Assembly (NCBI RefSeq): GCF_000002515.2
Contig: NC_006040.1
Coordinates: forward strand, 124,001-188,000
Source of the DNA: Kluyveromyces lactis
Lineage: Eukaryota > Ascomycota > Saccharomycetes > Saccharomycetales > Saccharomycetaceae
Reading direction: 5' to 3'
Length of the DNA stretch: 64,000 bases
Part shown: in pieces, positions 31,616 through 42,414 of the stretch
Position numbering within the stretch: position 1 is the stretch's first letter
Layout of the letters: every line of letters starts with the position of its first letter
Position numbers and translations under genes: made by a program
The notes under the pieces: generated by a model
Databases searched by the model: none
Seen by the model: only the letters and a program-made list of their open reading frames with translations
Told to the model about the DNA's origin: nothing

Positions 31616-34402
31616 TCAACACTCTAAGTATCTGATTCTTACAGGAACATCGATTGAGGTTGTTCCAATATTGTTCTCAAATTTGACATTCACTCTTACG
31701 CAGTACATTCTCGAACATAAACAACTCTCAAACGTAGGAACCAAGGTTTCTTTAATTTCTGTATCCAATACTAGGTTCACTGTCACTTCTCTGTTGTATT
31801 CCTTTTCATTGCTTTCGATCCATTCATGTAGTAACTCTTGCTTCATTAGTTCGGCCTGAGTCAGTGGGTTACTGTGAGAAAGTGCAGCTTGTAAACTTAA
31901 TGGAGCCGAATCTGAACTCAGCAGATTAGTGCCTCCTGAAATCTTATCGCTGGCATGTGATAAAGTCTGATCTTGCTTCTTGAAAATGTTGTTCAAACTC
32001 TTTACGTCGATCACCAAGGAGGCTAAACTTTCTATATCATTCATCAACTGAGGCGTGACAAAATCAGAGAACCTAATTTCTTGGTGTGAGCTCATAGTCG
32101 ATTTTGATTTGTTGTATAGTTCCGTGAGTTGATCAATATTGCTTTTGAACTTTTGTTTGTAATCTTTAACCTTTTGCAAGTAGCCATGGAAAGTTCCCGT
32201 GATGCCTTTCATCTTCTCAGTGTTCAATAACAGTTCTGCATTTAGTTTCAAAGGGAATGAGCTCACCGCTTTAGAAGTAATGCATATTAGTTGCGTGGTA
32301 ACAGCTTGGATTTCCGGTGGCTTATGGGACACACTACTGTTGGCTTGAATACATCTCAGATGTATATTCAAATGGTCCAACACTTTCATTTCCTCATCTA
32401 GGAACGAAGACTGTGCACAGTCCCAATTCGCTTGGTCGTGCTTGTTTTTGTTTTGGTACTGGTTCGTTTTCTTCAGTAAAGAGGGTCTTATATATGGTAA
32501 TCCGTCCTCGGGTACCTTGCATTCTAACATTATGATGCCATATTTCATTGTATCCGATGATACTAATGATGATGACGGTACTGACTCTGAAGCTAATGAT
32601 GCTGTTGTTGATGTTGCTGAAGCTGCTGTTTCCGTTTCAGCAGCAGTAGTTGAAGAGGAGCTACCATAAAGACCACTAAATATGTTTTTCTTCAGTTTAT
32701 TTCTAGACTTAGATTTTGGCTTTATCGTATACGGGAATTCAGAAACGATGGTATGTTGATGTCTTTTGGAGGTCTTCACATTTCTTAATGGAAATGTAGC
32801 AGCGTCTGGATCTATTCTGTTGGCAATATGCAATTGGTTTAATTTCCTGTCCAAAATCTCTCTTGAATCGATATTTGTGTCATTGTCTATTGTTCCACTC
32901 AAATCAGTACTATGGATATCATTAGCAGTAATACATTCTCCAGCCTCCAGTCTCTTAAATACTCTTTCTAAAGCATCCATTCTTTCCTCTACTAGTTTTT
33001 GCAATGCATTCATTTGAATGAGTGGATCACCTTCACCTGTTAACGGTTGGCAAAATCCGAATGGAATAAGCCTTAGATTATATTCTTTTTCCTTCATTAT
33101 TGTCAATTCATTACGTTTGGCATCTTTCCCAACGACTCGTGCGTCAATGGTGTAACTCACCGATAGATTATCGCTGCATAAATCATTAGTCAAAATTGGT
33201 GATCCTTTAGTGCCCAAGTGACCATATCCAAGCATAGAATTCAACTTAATATTTGAATAGCGAGCGTGATGCTTATACTTGTCCACCCCGAAGCTAGGCG
33301 GCAAAAGACAATGGCAGAACATCTCATGCTTGCATGAAATATCAAGTAATTGATTTGGGAACTTAAATGTGAAGAATTTTTTATAACGGACGCCAGGCTG
33401 CAAGAATCTGTCGTTGTTTAATCCCAAGACACATCCATCCTGATCGATATCTCCTGGAACATACTGGAACCCCGTGGCAAGATCAATATTCGAATAAGAC
33501 CAACTTGCAGATAAATCCACCATTCTAAGGAATCTCTTTACAGTACGTTTACCTTGTTTTTTATCAATGACACATGCACAACCTTCCAACGTAACGTAAA
33601 ACATTTCGAATCGAAGGGGATGTTGAGATCTATTCTCTATAACAACAAACCCGTTGATAATATCCCCGGAAGTATACTCCTTTAATATGGACTCTTCCTC
33701 AGGTTTCTCTTCGCAGGGTTTCGTAGCCTTCTTAAGAATTCGAATATTAACGTCAATAGGTGTTGACACCTTCGGTAACGAGTATAGCTTCTCGATCTTT
33801 ATATTATCTGAATCATCCAAATCGTCAATTATCGCCTCATATCTAGTACTCAACGCTTGTAAACTGTTTTGTAACACCCCTGAGGATACTGTATTCAAGC
33901 TTTGAAGGCTCTGTGAAGATCCAACGCGAGTGTTGGCATCGTATAAGGAAGGCGATGGGGAGAGGAACATTTCATCAAGTTGGGAGACAGTGGTACCGTC
34001 AGATGAATCAGGCGTTTGCCGCTGTGACTCCACTTCTAGATAGCTGGGGGGTAAATCATGCTGGTCAGGGTTTACATTTCCTCGTGGGATGTTGCGATGT
34101 AAAGCATTATACATTTCAAACGAGGGAAGAACATCGATCATATGATGAGTATCCGAAACTTCACTACCGTCCTCGTTCTTCAACTTCGATTGTCCTGATT
34201 TTAATACCATAGCAGAATTACTACTACTGCTCGAGCCTCCATTAGCAAATGATTTTCGAAGCCGAAATAAATTTGATGCAGATGAACTCCTGAAGAAGAG
34301 ATTTGATGATCCAGAAGGATTCTTTGTTGCTCCCCGACCTCTCAAAATGGACTCATCCTCGGTCTGCTGTTTCTTCAACTGTGGTCTCTTATCGGACCCC
34401 AT
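31616..34402 (-). CDS. BUL1: Bul1/Bul2-family arrestin-like adaptor of Rsp5
   Basis: Targets plasma-membrane permeases such as Gap1 for ubiquitination by the HECT ligase Rsp5. Seen: a PY motif DLPPSYLEV (PPSY at about 117-120) for Rsp5 WW domains, then an arrestin-N-like region (about 210-430, with GDIINGFVVIENRSQHPLRFEMFYVTLEG) and a Bul C-terminal domain ending VPVRIRYLEC. A Ser/Thr/Ala-rich insertion lies near 580-610. 928 aa compares with 976 and 920 for ScBul1 and ScBul2. It is the single ancestor of YMR275C/YML111W and lies between COQ5 and CTK3, matching YML110C-YML112W. Confidence 0.93.
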   Translation of the reverse strand: MGSDKRPQLKKQQTEDESILRGRGATKNPSGSSNLFFRSSSASNLFRLRKSFANGGSSSSSNSAMVLKSGQSKLKNEDGSEVSDTHHMIDVLPSFEMYNALHRNIPRGNVNPDQHDLPPSYLEVESQRQTPDSSDGTTVSQLDEMFLSPSPSLYDANTRVGSSQSLQSLNTVSSGVLQNSLQALSTRYEAIIDDLDDSDNIKIEKLYSLPKVSTPIDVNIRILKKATKPCEEKPEEESILKEYTSGDIINGFVVIENRSQHPLRFEMFYVTLEGCACVIDKKQGKRTVKRFLRMVDLSASWSYSNIDLATGFQYVPGDIDQDGCVLGLNNDRFLQPGVRYKKFFTFKFPNQLLDISCKHEMFCHCLLPPSFGVDKYKHHARYSNIKLNSMLGYGHLGTKGSPILTNDLCSDNLSVSYTIDARVVGKDAKRNELTIMKEKEYNLRLIPFGFCQPLTGEGDPLIQMNALQKLVEERMDALERVFKRLEAGECITANDIHSTDLSGTIDNDTNIDSREILDRKLNQLHIANRIDPDAATFPLRNVKTSKRHQHTIVSEFPYTIKPKSKSRNKLKKNIFSGLYGSSSSTTAAETETAASATSTTASLASESVPSSSLVSSDTMKYGIIMLECKVPEDGLPYIRPSLLKKTNQYQNKNKHDQANWDCAQSSFLDEEMKVLDHLNIHLRCIQANSSVSHKPPEIQAVTTQLICITSKAVSSFPLKLNAELLLNTEKMKGITGTFHGYLQKVKDYKQKFKSNIDQLTELYNKSKSTMSSHQEIRFSDFVTPQLMNDIESLASLVIDVKSLNNIFKKQDQTLSHASDKISGGTNLLSSDSAPLSLQAALSHSNPLTQAELMKQELLHEWIESNEKEYNREVTVNLVLDTEIKETLVPTFESCLCSRMYCVRVNVKFENNIGTTSIDVPVRIRYLEC

Positions 34403-34845
34403 AATATGACGGTGCTGGGATACTTTTTTGTTACCACAGATTGAGAGTGAGGTCCTAAGCTTGTGAACAGGTCGTTAATTGATAGGCCCTATGCTGCGAT
34501 AAAAAGGACAGCGAAATAGATTACTACTTTCTCCACCAAAGAAAACTTTCTTTAAACGTAAATATCCAGTGCTCTGACAGAATAGTCTTGGTTAATTCCA
34601 CAATCGATGCCGGTAGCTCACCTTCCTGTTCACTCTGTGCAAGGGATCTGATGTGTATGTCTGTTTATGTGTCGAAGATTTCATTCGATTATCTTTAACA
34701 TCGCTTTCTTCCGCTTTTAACAAAAATGATGCCAAAAACAGCATAGGAAGGAAGAGAATACAAGAAAAGACGAGTTTACCTACTCCATGCTGGAAATCCC
34801 ATAGATTACATAGGTGTTTATGGACTATAAGATTTATATGGGATC
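34403..34845. other. BUL promoter / CTK3 3' flank
   Basis: 443 nt. A few GATAA-type cores (e.g. near 34498 and 34688) would fit nitrogen control of BUL, but they are too short to prove anything. No gene seen. Confidence 0.55.
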
Positions 34846-35916
34846 CTAATTAGATTGTCCAAGAGTACTATTGTCTAGATACATGTAACTTTGTTGGGCA
34901 ATCTCTTGAATAGTTTTGATATTCTGATAATCATTTCTGTTCATTCCTAATGCGTAAGAGTTCCAAACAGTATCAAACTCTAGCGTATCTGTCATAGTGG
35001 CGCGGTCAATAACCCACTCGTGTTCCTTAGATTTCTTGTGTCGTTCTCTGTCGTTTTCCATTCTATGTAGAAGCGTTTGTAATTGTGAAGAGATTGGTAA
35101 CGCAAGAACGCTATGTTTCCTGTAACATTCTTGTAAAATAAACGCCTTGCGCCTTCTATCTACAAGCAGTTGAAGGCACTGCAATAATGATGAGTCGCAT
35201 CGTGATTGTTTTCTGTACTGGACCCATTCCAATCCAACGGCAAATTGTTTTTTCTCAATGCAGTCCCATTCCAACTGATTGAACTGGTTTACCGTTTCCT
35301 GTCTATCCTGCGATAACAATTTCCAGCACTCTTCAATGCTGTTCTGATTCTGTTCTGATACATCCATATCACTGGAATTACCGGTGACTAATGAAGAGAT
35401 AAACTGAATCACCTCTATGGCTACGGGCAAATTTGTCAACGCTTTCCAATCCTCTTTTGGTAGTACTAAATCGATCATCCTATTCAAATCCAATAATAGA
35501 TACTCGAACATGACCTTCCCTTGGATATTCCATTGCTCGTCCATGTTCTTCAGACACCGAGACCAGAGAGATGAAATAATCCTGCTCCAGTATATCAATA
35601 CGTTCAAACGGTCCAACGAGTCCATATTTGCTGTCGTTAGAAAGAAGCACTGATGGAAATCTTCAAAATGGTGCTCGTAGTGCTTCAAATAAAATTGTAC
35701 AGGGTCTTGCAGCAGAGACGAGCTACTTCCCGAGGCAGAAGCATTCCCGTTACTACCCGCTGCTCCTGTTCCAGTTGAGCCTGCTATTGCCATTGCAGCT
35801 GCACTGATCGTAGAGTCTCCATCTGCGCCAGGCGATGTCTCTCTTTTCTTATGAAGAGTCTTGTGTAAGTGTTTAATGACATCCACAAATCGTAACCTAG
35901 CCTCAAATGCGTCCAT
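34846..35916 (-). CDS. CTK3: Ctk3, gamma subunit of CTD kinase I
   Basis: Non-catalytic subunit of CTDK-I (Ctk1-Ctk2-Ctk3), which phosphorylates Ser2 of the Pol II CTD. Seen: an N-terminal CID-like helical domain starting MDAFEARLRFVDVIKHLHKTLHKKRE, with DPVQFYLKHYEHHFEDFHQCFF and NMDSLDRLNVLIYW; the C-terminal LLHRMENDRERHKKSKEHEWVIDR block matches Saccharomyces Ctk3. At 356 aa it exceeds ScCtk3 (296 aa), partly through a Ser/Gly/Ala insertion at about 42-70. It is syntenic with YML112W, between the BUL and DAT1 genes. Confidence 0.9.
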   Translation of the reverse strand: MDAFEARLRFVDVIKHLHKTLHKKRETSPGADGDSTISAAAMAIAGSTGTGAAGSNGNASASGSSSSLLQDPVQFYLKHYEHHFEDFHQCFFLTTANMDSLDRLNVLIYWSRIISSLWSRCLKNMDEQWNIQGKVMFEYLLLDLNRMIDLVLPKEDWKALTNLPVAIEVIQFISSLVTGNSSDMDVSEQNQNSIEECWKLLSQDRQETVNQFNQLEWDCIEKKQFAVGLEWVQYRKQSRCDSSLLQCLQLLVDRRRKAFILQECYRKHSVLALPISSQLQTLLHRMENDRERHKKSKEHEWVIDRATMTDTLEFDTVWNSYALGMNRNDYQNIKTIQEIAQQSYMYLDNSTLGQSN

Positions 35917-36235
35917 ATTAGCCTATTAGTTGTAGCAATGTGTGTTTACGCACTTCTGTGGGTTTGTCTAGTCGGTGTGTCTTGTGTTTCTCTCTGTTCC
36001 TCTAGATATGTCTCTTGTTCATCTTTTCCATAATGATAAGTTTATATTTACGGGCATGAATTAGATCTTTAAAGATGGAAACTGAACAACATTGTTAAAT
36101 GAAAAGCTTGGCCAAAGATAATTAACGGTTGACCAAAAGCTCTGTGAAAAACGATGGATACTAATAATACGTTAAATATATGTACATTCAATACAATATA
36201 GTATAATATACAGATTGTTATACACATATGTCAGG
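35917..36235. other. CTK3 promoter / DAT1 3' flank
   Basis: 319 AT-rich nt between leftward genes; nothing distinctive seen. Confidence 0.55.
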
Positions 36236-37006
36236 TCAGTGAGAAGAGTTTAAGTCAGAAGGATGAGCTGAAGGGTTGTTCTGGTGCAATGATGAAGAAG
36301 AACTAGCGACTTGAGGCGGCGGCGTATTGGGCCACATGACACCTGGAATCTGCTGGTGAGAGTTGTTACTATTAAGTGAGTTTTGTTGTGAATGTATCTG
36401 TTGGTGCTGGTGTTGCAATTGCAGTTGGTGTTGGAGCTGCAGCTGGAGTTGGAGTTGATGCTGAAGCTGTTGCTCATGTTCTTGTCGCAGTGGGACATCC
36501 ACCGAACCCCAGAACGACGAGAGCATGGGTAATTTAGCCGTCTGCATTGGATCAGGCGACTGTGGAGGTGATTTGCAACGTGAGAGCTTGTTCAAGGCGT
36601 CGATAAGTTCTCTATCTCGTTTCGATACTGGATCTGAATTCGAGCTTGAATTAGAACTCGAATTTGCGCTATCCGCTGTGCCCCGTTTCATTATACGGTG
36701 CGGAGCAGCATAGTGAGCCTGCCCGTTATGAAACTGTTGCTGCTGTTGAAGCAGCAAAGAAGTAGCCATAGCTATAGTTGGGGAAGAGGCAGACGACGAT
36801 GAGTGGTCCATCCCGTAGTGCTGTGACGAGCTACGTGAGCGGCGCGTCCCACTACCAGTAGCATTAACAGCCCCATTACTGATTCCAAGGTTCTTAGACC
36901 CCTTCTTGCGCCCACTGCCGGGCTTCCGCCCTTCTGCCAAAGTCTTGGCTCGTCCAGGTTTACGTCCACTCCCAGGTTTCCGTCCATCACTCAGTTTTTT
37001 TGCCAT
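36236..37006 (-). CDS. DAT1: Datin, AT-tract binding protein
   Basis: Binds the minor groove of oligo(dA)-oligo(dT) tracts. Seen: the N-terminal DNA-binding region (residues 1-35) with tandem GRKPG/GRKKG pentads, the signature of datin (AT-hook-like, Arg/Lys-Pro-Gly), then a Ser/Asn-rich middle and a Gln/His/Leu-rich run. ATG at 37006 gives 256 aa (S. cerevisiae 248, YML113W); an upstream in-frame extension lacks an ATG. It shares a 621-bp divergent promoter with DSK2. Confidence 0.92.
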   Translation of the reverse strand: MAKKLSDGRKPGSGRKPGRAKTLAEGRKPGSGRKKGSKNLGISNGAVNATGSGTRRSRSSSQHYGMDHSSSSASSPTIAMATSLLLQQQQQFHNGQAHYAAPHRIMKRGTADSANSSSNSSSNSDPVSKRDRELIDALNKLSRCKSPPQSPDPMQTAKLPMLSSFWGSVDVPLRQEHEQQLQHQLQLQLQLQHQLQLQHQHQQIHSQQNSLNSNNSHQQIPGVMWPNTPPPQVASSSSSLHQNNPSAHPSDLNSSH

Positions 37007-37627
37007 TTCTTTCCGTTTCCGTACACACCTGGTATTCACCTGATATCCACCTGATATCTCTTACAAGATATTCACAGCTGAACCTGTCTGACTAACCCTC
37101 ACTCCAGCTTCTCAAACTTAATCTAATTCCTTGCCTTGGTGTTGATCTCTGTGTTTCGTTTCGAAGCTTTTCGTTTCGATTTGAAATTAAATTTTTGGTG
37201 AAGCTGCGTCACGTGATTAAAACAAATCAGTTTTATACATGGCTGCAATACATGTAATACCTTCAAATCTATTGTTTCCGGCCGAAAAACCCCCATTTCA
37301 AGCGATTAACAGGTGCTAGTATCTACAAATATAAACTACTATAAAGTATCTTACCCAGGCTTATCAATAATGGCCCTTTACTTGCCATTCCTTCCCATTT
37401 TGAGTTCTCGTTTTCTCTGTCTTCACTTTTCGATCTTAATAAAATGATTTCAAAAGGAAATTTCAACTCAATTCCTTGTTAACTGACAACTTAAAGATAC
37501 AGAAAAGCCAATGTTTGGTTGTAAACTTCAGGTTGTACCTTTGAAGACCGATCACTTTCTAAGTACTTAGTACCTTTCCCCCCTGTTTTGGCTGCTAGAT
37601 ATTAGCGAGAGTTTTTCAGTGTTAAAA
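37007..37627. promoter_or_regulatory. Divergent promoter of DAT1 and DSK2
   Basis: 621 nt. It contains GTCACGTGAT (CACGTG at 37210-37215), about 205 nt from the DAT1 ATG. I saw no proteasome-type GGTGGCAAA element on the DSK2 side. Confidence 0.65.
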
Positions 37628-38743
37628 ATGTCACAGATTAGCGTTCATGTCAAGTCTGGACAGAACAATTGGACGGTTGAAATCGAAAGTGCTGCTACAA
37701 TTCGTGCATTTAAGGAGACTATCAGTGGTGTAAGTGGTGTTCCTGCCGATAACCAGCGTTTGATTTATTCCGGGAAGATTTTGAAAGATACAGAGACCGT
37801 TGAATCTTACAAAATCCAGGATGGCCATTCTGTGCATATGGTGAAGTCTGGTGGTGCATCCGCTGCGACAACCGGCAGTACAACAACTGGCAGTGCAGCA
37901 TCACCAGCTGCAACTAACTCAGCAGCTCCTTCCAACATTTCTGCTGGTCAGACTGGTGGATTTAACCCATTGGCTGATTTGACTGGTGCCCGTTATGCAG
38001 GTCTCGCCAATTTGCCCTCAGCTGATATGTTTGGTCCAGACGGTGGCCTGAACAGCAGTAACGGCGCCAATCCCGAATCCATGCTACAAATGTTAGAGAA
38101 CCCCATCTTCCAATCTCAAATGAATGAAATGTTGAGTAATCCACAAATGGTCGACTTCTTGATCCAACAGAACCCCCAATTACAGGCTTTGGGTCCGAGA
38201 GCAAGAGATATGTTACAGAGCCCCTTCTTTAGACAAATGATGACAGACCCTCAGATGATTAGACAGTCAATGCAAATGGCCAACTCGATGGGTATGTCTC
38301 CAGATGGTGCCGCTTCTGCATTTCCTGCGCCAGGTAGTGCTAGTGGGGCTGGTGGGGCTAATGAAACTAGTACAAATGATGCCGATAGTGCAGCAACAGG
38401 TGCTGCAGCATCTTCAACAGGCCAAGCTAACCCATTTGCAGGTTTATTCGGTGCGACTCCAGGAAATGCCGCAGCAGCTAATCCCTTCGCTGGATTATTC
38501 CCAGGTGGTCAACAACCTCAGTTCAACCAAGAGCTTTTAGCTAGTATGTTCGGTGGGAACTCCAACGCCACCGGTGCTGCTCCAGCTGTAGATAACAGAC
38601 CACCGGAAGAACGTTACGAGTCTCAACTCAGACAACTAAACGATATGGGATTCTTTGATTTCGATAGAAATGTTGCTGCTCTAAGACGTGCCGGAGGATC
38701 TGTCCAGGGTGCTCTTGACGCATTGTTGAACGGCGACGTGTAA
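37628..38743 (+). CDS. DSK2: Dsk2, ubiquilin-type proteasome shuttle
   Basis: Carries polyubiquitinated clients to the proteasome. Seen: an N-terminal ubiquitin-like domain (about 4-75, with ISVHVKSGQNNWTVEI and QRLIYSGKILKD), Ala/Ser/Thr linkers, STI1-type repeats (about 130-220, with SMLQMLENPIFQSQMNEMLSNPQMV and MMTDPQMIRQ) and a C-terminal UBA (about 325-371, with QLRQLNDMGFFDFDRNVAALRRAGGSVQGALDALL). The ATG at 37628 is three codons inside the open frame and gives 371 aa, against 373 in S. cerevisiae (YMR276W). Confidence 0.96.
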   Translation: MSQISVHVKSGQNNWTVEIESAATIRAFKETISGVSGVPADNQRLIYSGKILKDTETVESYKIQDGHSVHMVKSGGASAATTGSTTTGSAASPAATNSAAPSNISAGQTGGFNPLADLTGARYAGLANLPSADMFGPDGGLNSSNGANPESMLQMLENPIFQSQMNEMLSNPQMVDFLIQQNPQLQALGPRARDMLQSPFFRQMMTDPQMIRQSMQMANSMGMSPDGAASAFPAPGSASGAGGANETSTNDADSAATGAAASSTGQANPFAGLFGATPGNAAAANPFAGLFPGGQQPQFNQELLASMFGGNSNATGAAPAVDNRPPEERYESQLRQLNDMGFFDFDRNVAALRRAGGSVQGALDALLNGDV

Positions 38744-38869
38744 TGGTTTCCTTTGTATCCACTCCCCTCTAGGCCTTTGCTCCTGATGTGACCCATATCG
38801 CTTCGTATGCAATTGTATATCTATCATCATCTCAGTTATGTACTATTTGTATATTTAAAGCCTTCGGCA

Positions 38870-39847
38870 TCACCATTTAGTGATAATCCTTTTCAACCGT
38901 GAGATTCTGCCTTGCATTGACTCATCAGGGATCTCGATCAGAGTATCATAGAGTAAGTCGAGAATAGTATCCTGATCATAATGTGAACTCCATTTAGGAT
39001 GTCCGTTGAAATCGGAATTACACAGCACTTGCTTCACATCAACTGTTAAGTACGATCCAACACATTGTAAGATCCCAAAATCTGTTTCAGATTGACCATC
39101 AACGGGAGCGTATCCTCTAAGTAGCACATACAAAAGAGCAATATCCGAACTTTGTAAAGATTGATATCCAAACCATCCACAAAGCAGTTTGATCTTCTCT
39201 GGGAGCGGAAACCCCAGCTGCCATGACTTAAATCTATCAGATAACCCAGAATACCGCGCCCATTGGATCTTAATCCTCTCAATCTCATAAATGACACTGC
39301 TCTTATTCACATAGTATACAATGTCCAACGGAACACTGCTAGTATGCCAAAAACAAACGGATTTGTGCATTGTTAACAAATGTGATGCATACTGCTGGTT
39401 GAACTCCGAATCGCAAAGGTCTAATGACAATGTTTCTTTGCAACTATCACACTTCAGTGTTACAACAGACCCATCACAAAACTCAATGCGAAGCCCGTGA
39501 GCCAAGATAGTGATGGGATTCACATATTGCGAGTCCCAAAATATCGCCTCTGTCTTAGTCGTCTGTACCATTCGTTCTAACGCCCTATGAAACTCATCTC
39601 TATTGAAAACGTCTATGCCTTTATAAGATTCACCCAAAGTATCAAGAACCCGCTCATAAGGAGCCACAGAAAATTTGGCACTATCTAATCGTACGGTTCT
39701 AGTTTTGTACCGGTATTTGTTGACCCGTGAAGATGCTCTTGACATCTTCTCAATCCATCGTGTCATGTACTTATCGACTTTTATTCGATCTTCACCGTCC
39801 AAATACCGACTTAATTGGTCTACTCTTTCTTTCAATTTGGTATCCAT
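38870..39847 (-). CDS. PML39: Pml39, nuclear basket protein (ZC3HC1/NIPA-like)
   Basis: Pml39 associates with Mlp1/Mlp2 at the nuclear basket and helps retain unspliced mRNA. Seen: a first zinc site with CDSC (about 132-135), followed at family spacing by HLLTMHKSVCFWHTSSVPLD, the C3HC-type BIL pattern shared with human ZC3HC1. A second domain follows. 325 aa compares with 334 in S. cerevisiae (YML107C). The neighbour URA5 corresponds to YML106W, so synteny agrees. Sequence similarity is modest, and the call rests on the zinc pattern, length and position together. Confidence 0.82.
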   Translation of the reverse strand: MDTKLKERVDQLSRYLDGEDRIKVDKYMTRWIEKMSRASSRVNKYRYKTRTVRLDSAKFSVAPYERVLDTLGESYKGIDVFNRDEFHRALERMVQTTKTEAIFWDSQYVNPITILAHGLRIEFCDGSVVTLKCDSCKETLSLDLCDSEFNQQYASHLLTMHKSVCFWHTSSVPLDIVYYVNKSSVIYEIERIKIQWARYSGLSDRFKSWQLGFPLPEKIKLLCGWFGYQSLQSSDIALLYVLLRGYAPVDGQSETDFGILQCVGSYLTVDVKQVLCNSDFNGHPKWSSHYDQDTILDLLYDTLIEIPDESMQGRISRLKRIITKW

Positions 39848-41204
<1,357 letters not shown>

Positions 41205-41316
41205 TATCACCCTCGAATCTATCTTAACATATATAATTATACATATTTAAAACAGACACTGGGAAACGCCGCTTCTTGTTTAGATATTTGGTGATAAAAA
41301 TGACAGAAGTATTCCA

Positions 41317-42129
41317 TTAACGTCTTACTACACGGAACTTGTTCTTTGGCATCTTCATTTGTTTCTCTGGTGCAGATACCTGCTGCGCGGGAGGCGGAGG
41401 TGGAGGAGCATCATATAGCGATTTTGTCATTGGATGCTGTGTCAAGTATGGACTATGCAATGGCACGATGTCATTCATTGCTGTTCCCTTCAATAAAGGA
41501 ATCTTCTTCGGTTCTACGTTATCAAAATCTGGTCCATATGGAAGCTGTTTTACACTCTCAAGTGTTGTAGGATGGCTCTTCAAGTACTCTCCAATACGCT
41601 TCATCAATACTCGCTTGTTATCGATTCCACTCACAAATGGTTTTCCATTTTCCTTGATCAACACACGTACTCTTCCCGGATTACCAAAATCTTGTGGATG
41701 TGTCTTTGATCCTTCGAATATTGATGGAATTCCAAGCGATCTGGCAGCATCTGCTATCGTCTTGGCCAATGGGTTCTCCACACAAAGATCTTTTGGAGCA
41801 CGTCTCCCTTGGGCATGCGTCCTTCTAGTGTCGAAATAACATGGATACAACATCTGGAATTCTTTGATCTCATCCAGCTCTTCTTTAGTCAAAGAATGAC
41901 TCTTTTCCACTTGACCGGTGGTGCTATTAACAAAATTGAACCCACTACCGCTGCCTGCATTACCAGAAATTGCAGCAGAATATGCTTCTTCTTCTTGATC
42001 TTGCGATCTAACCACAGTGGGTACGATCTTTGGTGCCACTGGTGTCTTCATCGTGGAGTCCAATTCTGCGAGATCCATCTCTAAATTATCGATATCATCG
42101 ATATCATCGATCTCTTCAATCACAGGCAT
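41317..42129 (-). CDS. SEC65: Sec65, signal recognition particle subunit (SRP19 homologue)
   Basis: Binds SRP RNA and helps assemble the particle that targets secretory proteins to the ER. Seen: an acidic N-terminus with an Ile-Asp-Asp repeat, the SRP19 domain (about 85-200, with [40 protein letters not shown] and NPGRVRV), then a polyproline stretch and a basic C-terminus ending in KNKFRVVRR. 270 aa compares with 273 in S. cerevisiae (YML105C). A 9-bp direct repeat (GATATCATC type) near 42090-42113 encodes the Asp/Ile run. It is divergent from RRN9 over a short 285-nt promoter. Confidence 0.94.
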   Translation of the reverse strand: MPVIEEIDDIDDIDNLEMDLAELDSTMKTPVAPKIVPTVVRSQDQEEEAYSAAISGNAGSGSGFNFVNSTTGQVEKSHSLTKEELDEIKEFQMLYPCYFDTRRTHAQGRRAPKDLCVENPLAKTIADAARSLGIPSIFEGSKTHPQDFGNPGRVRVLIKENGKPFVSGIDNKRVLMKRIGEYLKSHPTTLESVKQLPYGPDFDNVEPKKIPLLKGTAMNDIVPLHSPYLTQHPMTKSLYDAPPPPPPAQQVSAPEKQMKMPKNKFRVVRR

Positions 42130-42234
42130 TGTGTGTAAATATCCCTAACAAATACTGTAGCCTTAACTATTGCTTGGTTGATGCTGCTTTGTTTCCAACT
42201 CTTTGAAGTGGTCGTTCTTATCCACTGTTTAAAG

Positions 42235-42250
42235 CTCATCAAAAATTTTC
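42235..42250. promoter_or_regulatory. PAC-core and RRPE-like pair upstream of RRN9
   Basis: CTCATC (42235-42240, PAC core) directly abuts AAAAATTTTC (42241-42250, RRPE-like), 165 nt before the RRN9 ATG. Both elements mark ribosome-biogenesis genes in yeasts, which fits a Pol I factor. The pair is also 106 nt from the SEC65 ATG. Confidence 0.55.
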
Positions 42251-42414
42251 AATTGAATTTAAAGGTTTAGTAGGGATAGAGAACTAAAGAGGATCAACTA
42301 ACATGAATCCAAACAGCTACTAATGATTGAGTTCATAGCAATTGTAGCCGCTGGACTTCAAGTGGGTAGCTAACATTGTACCGGTCCCTTTTTATTCGGT
42401 TTTGTTTCGGTAAA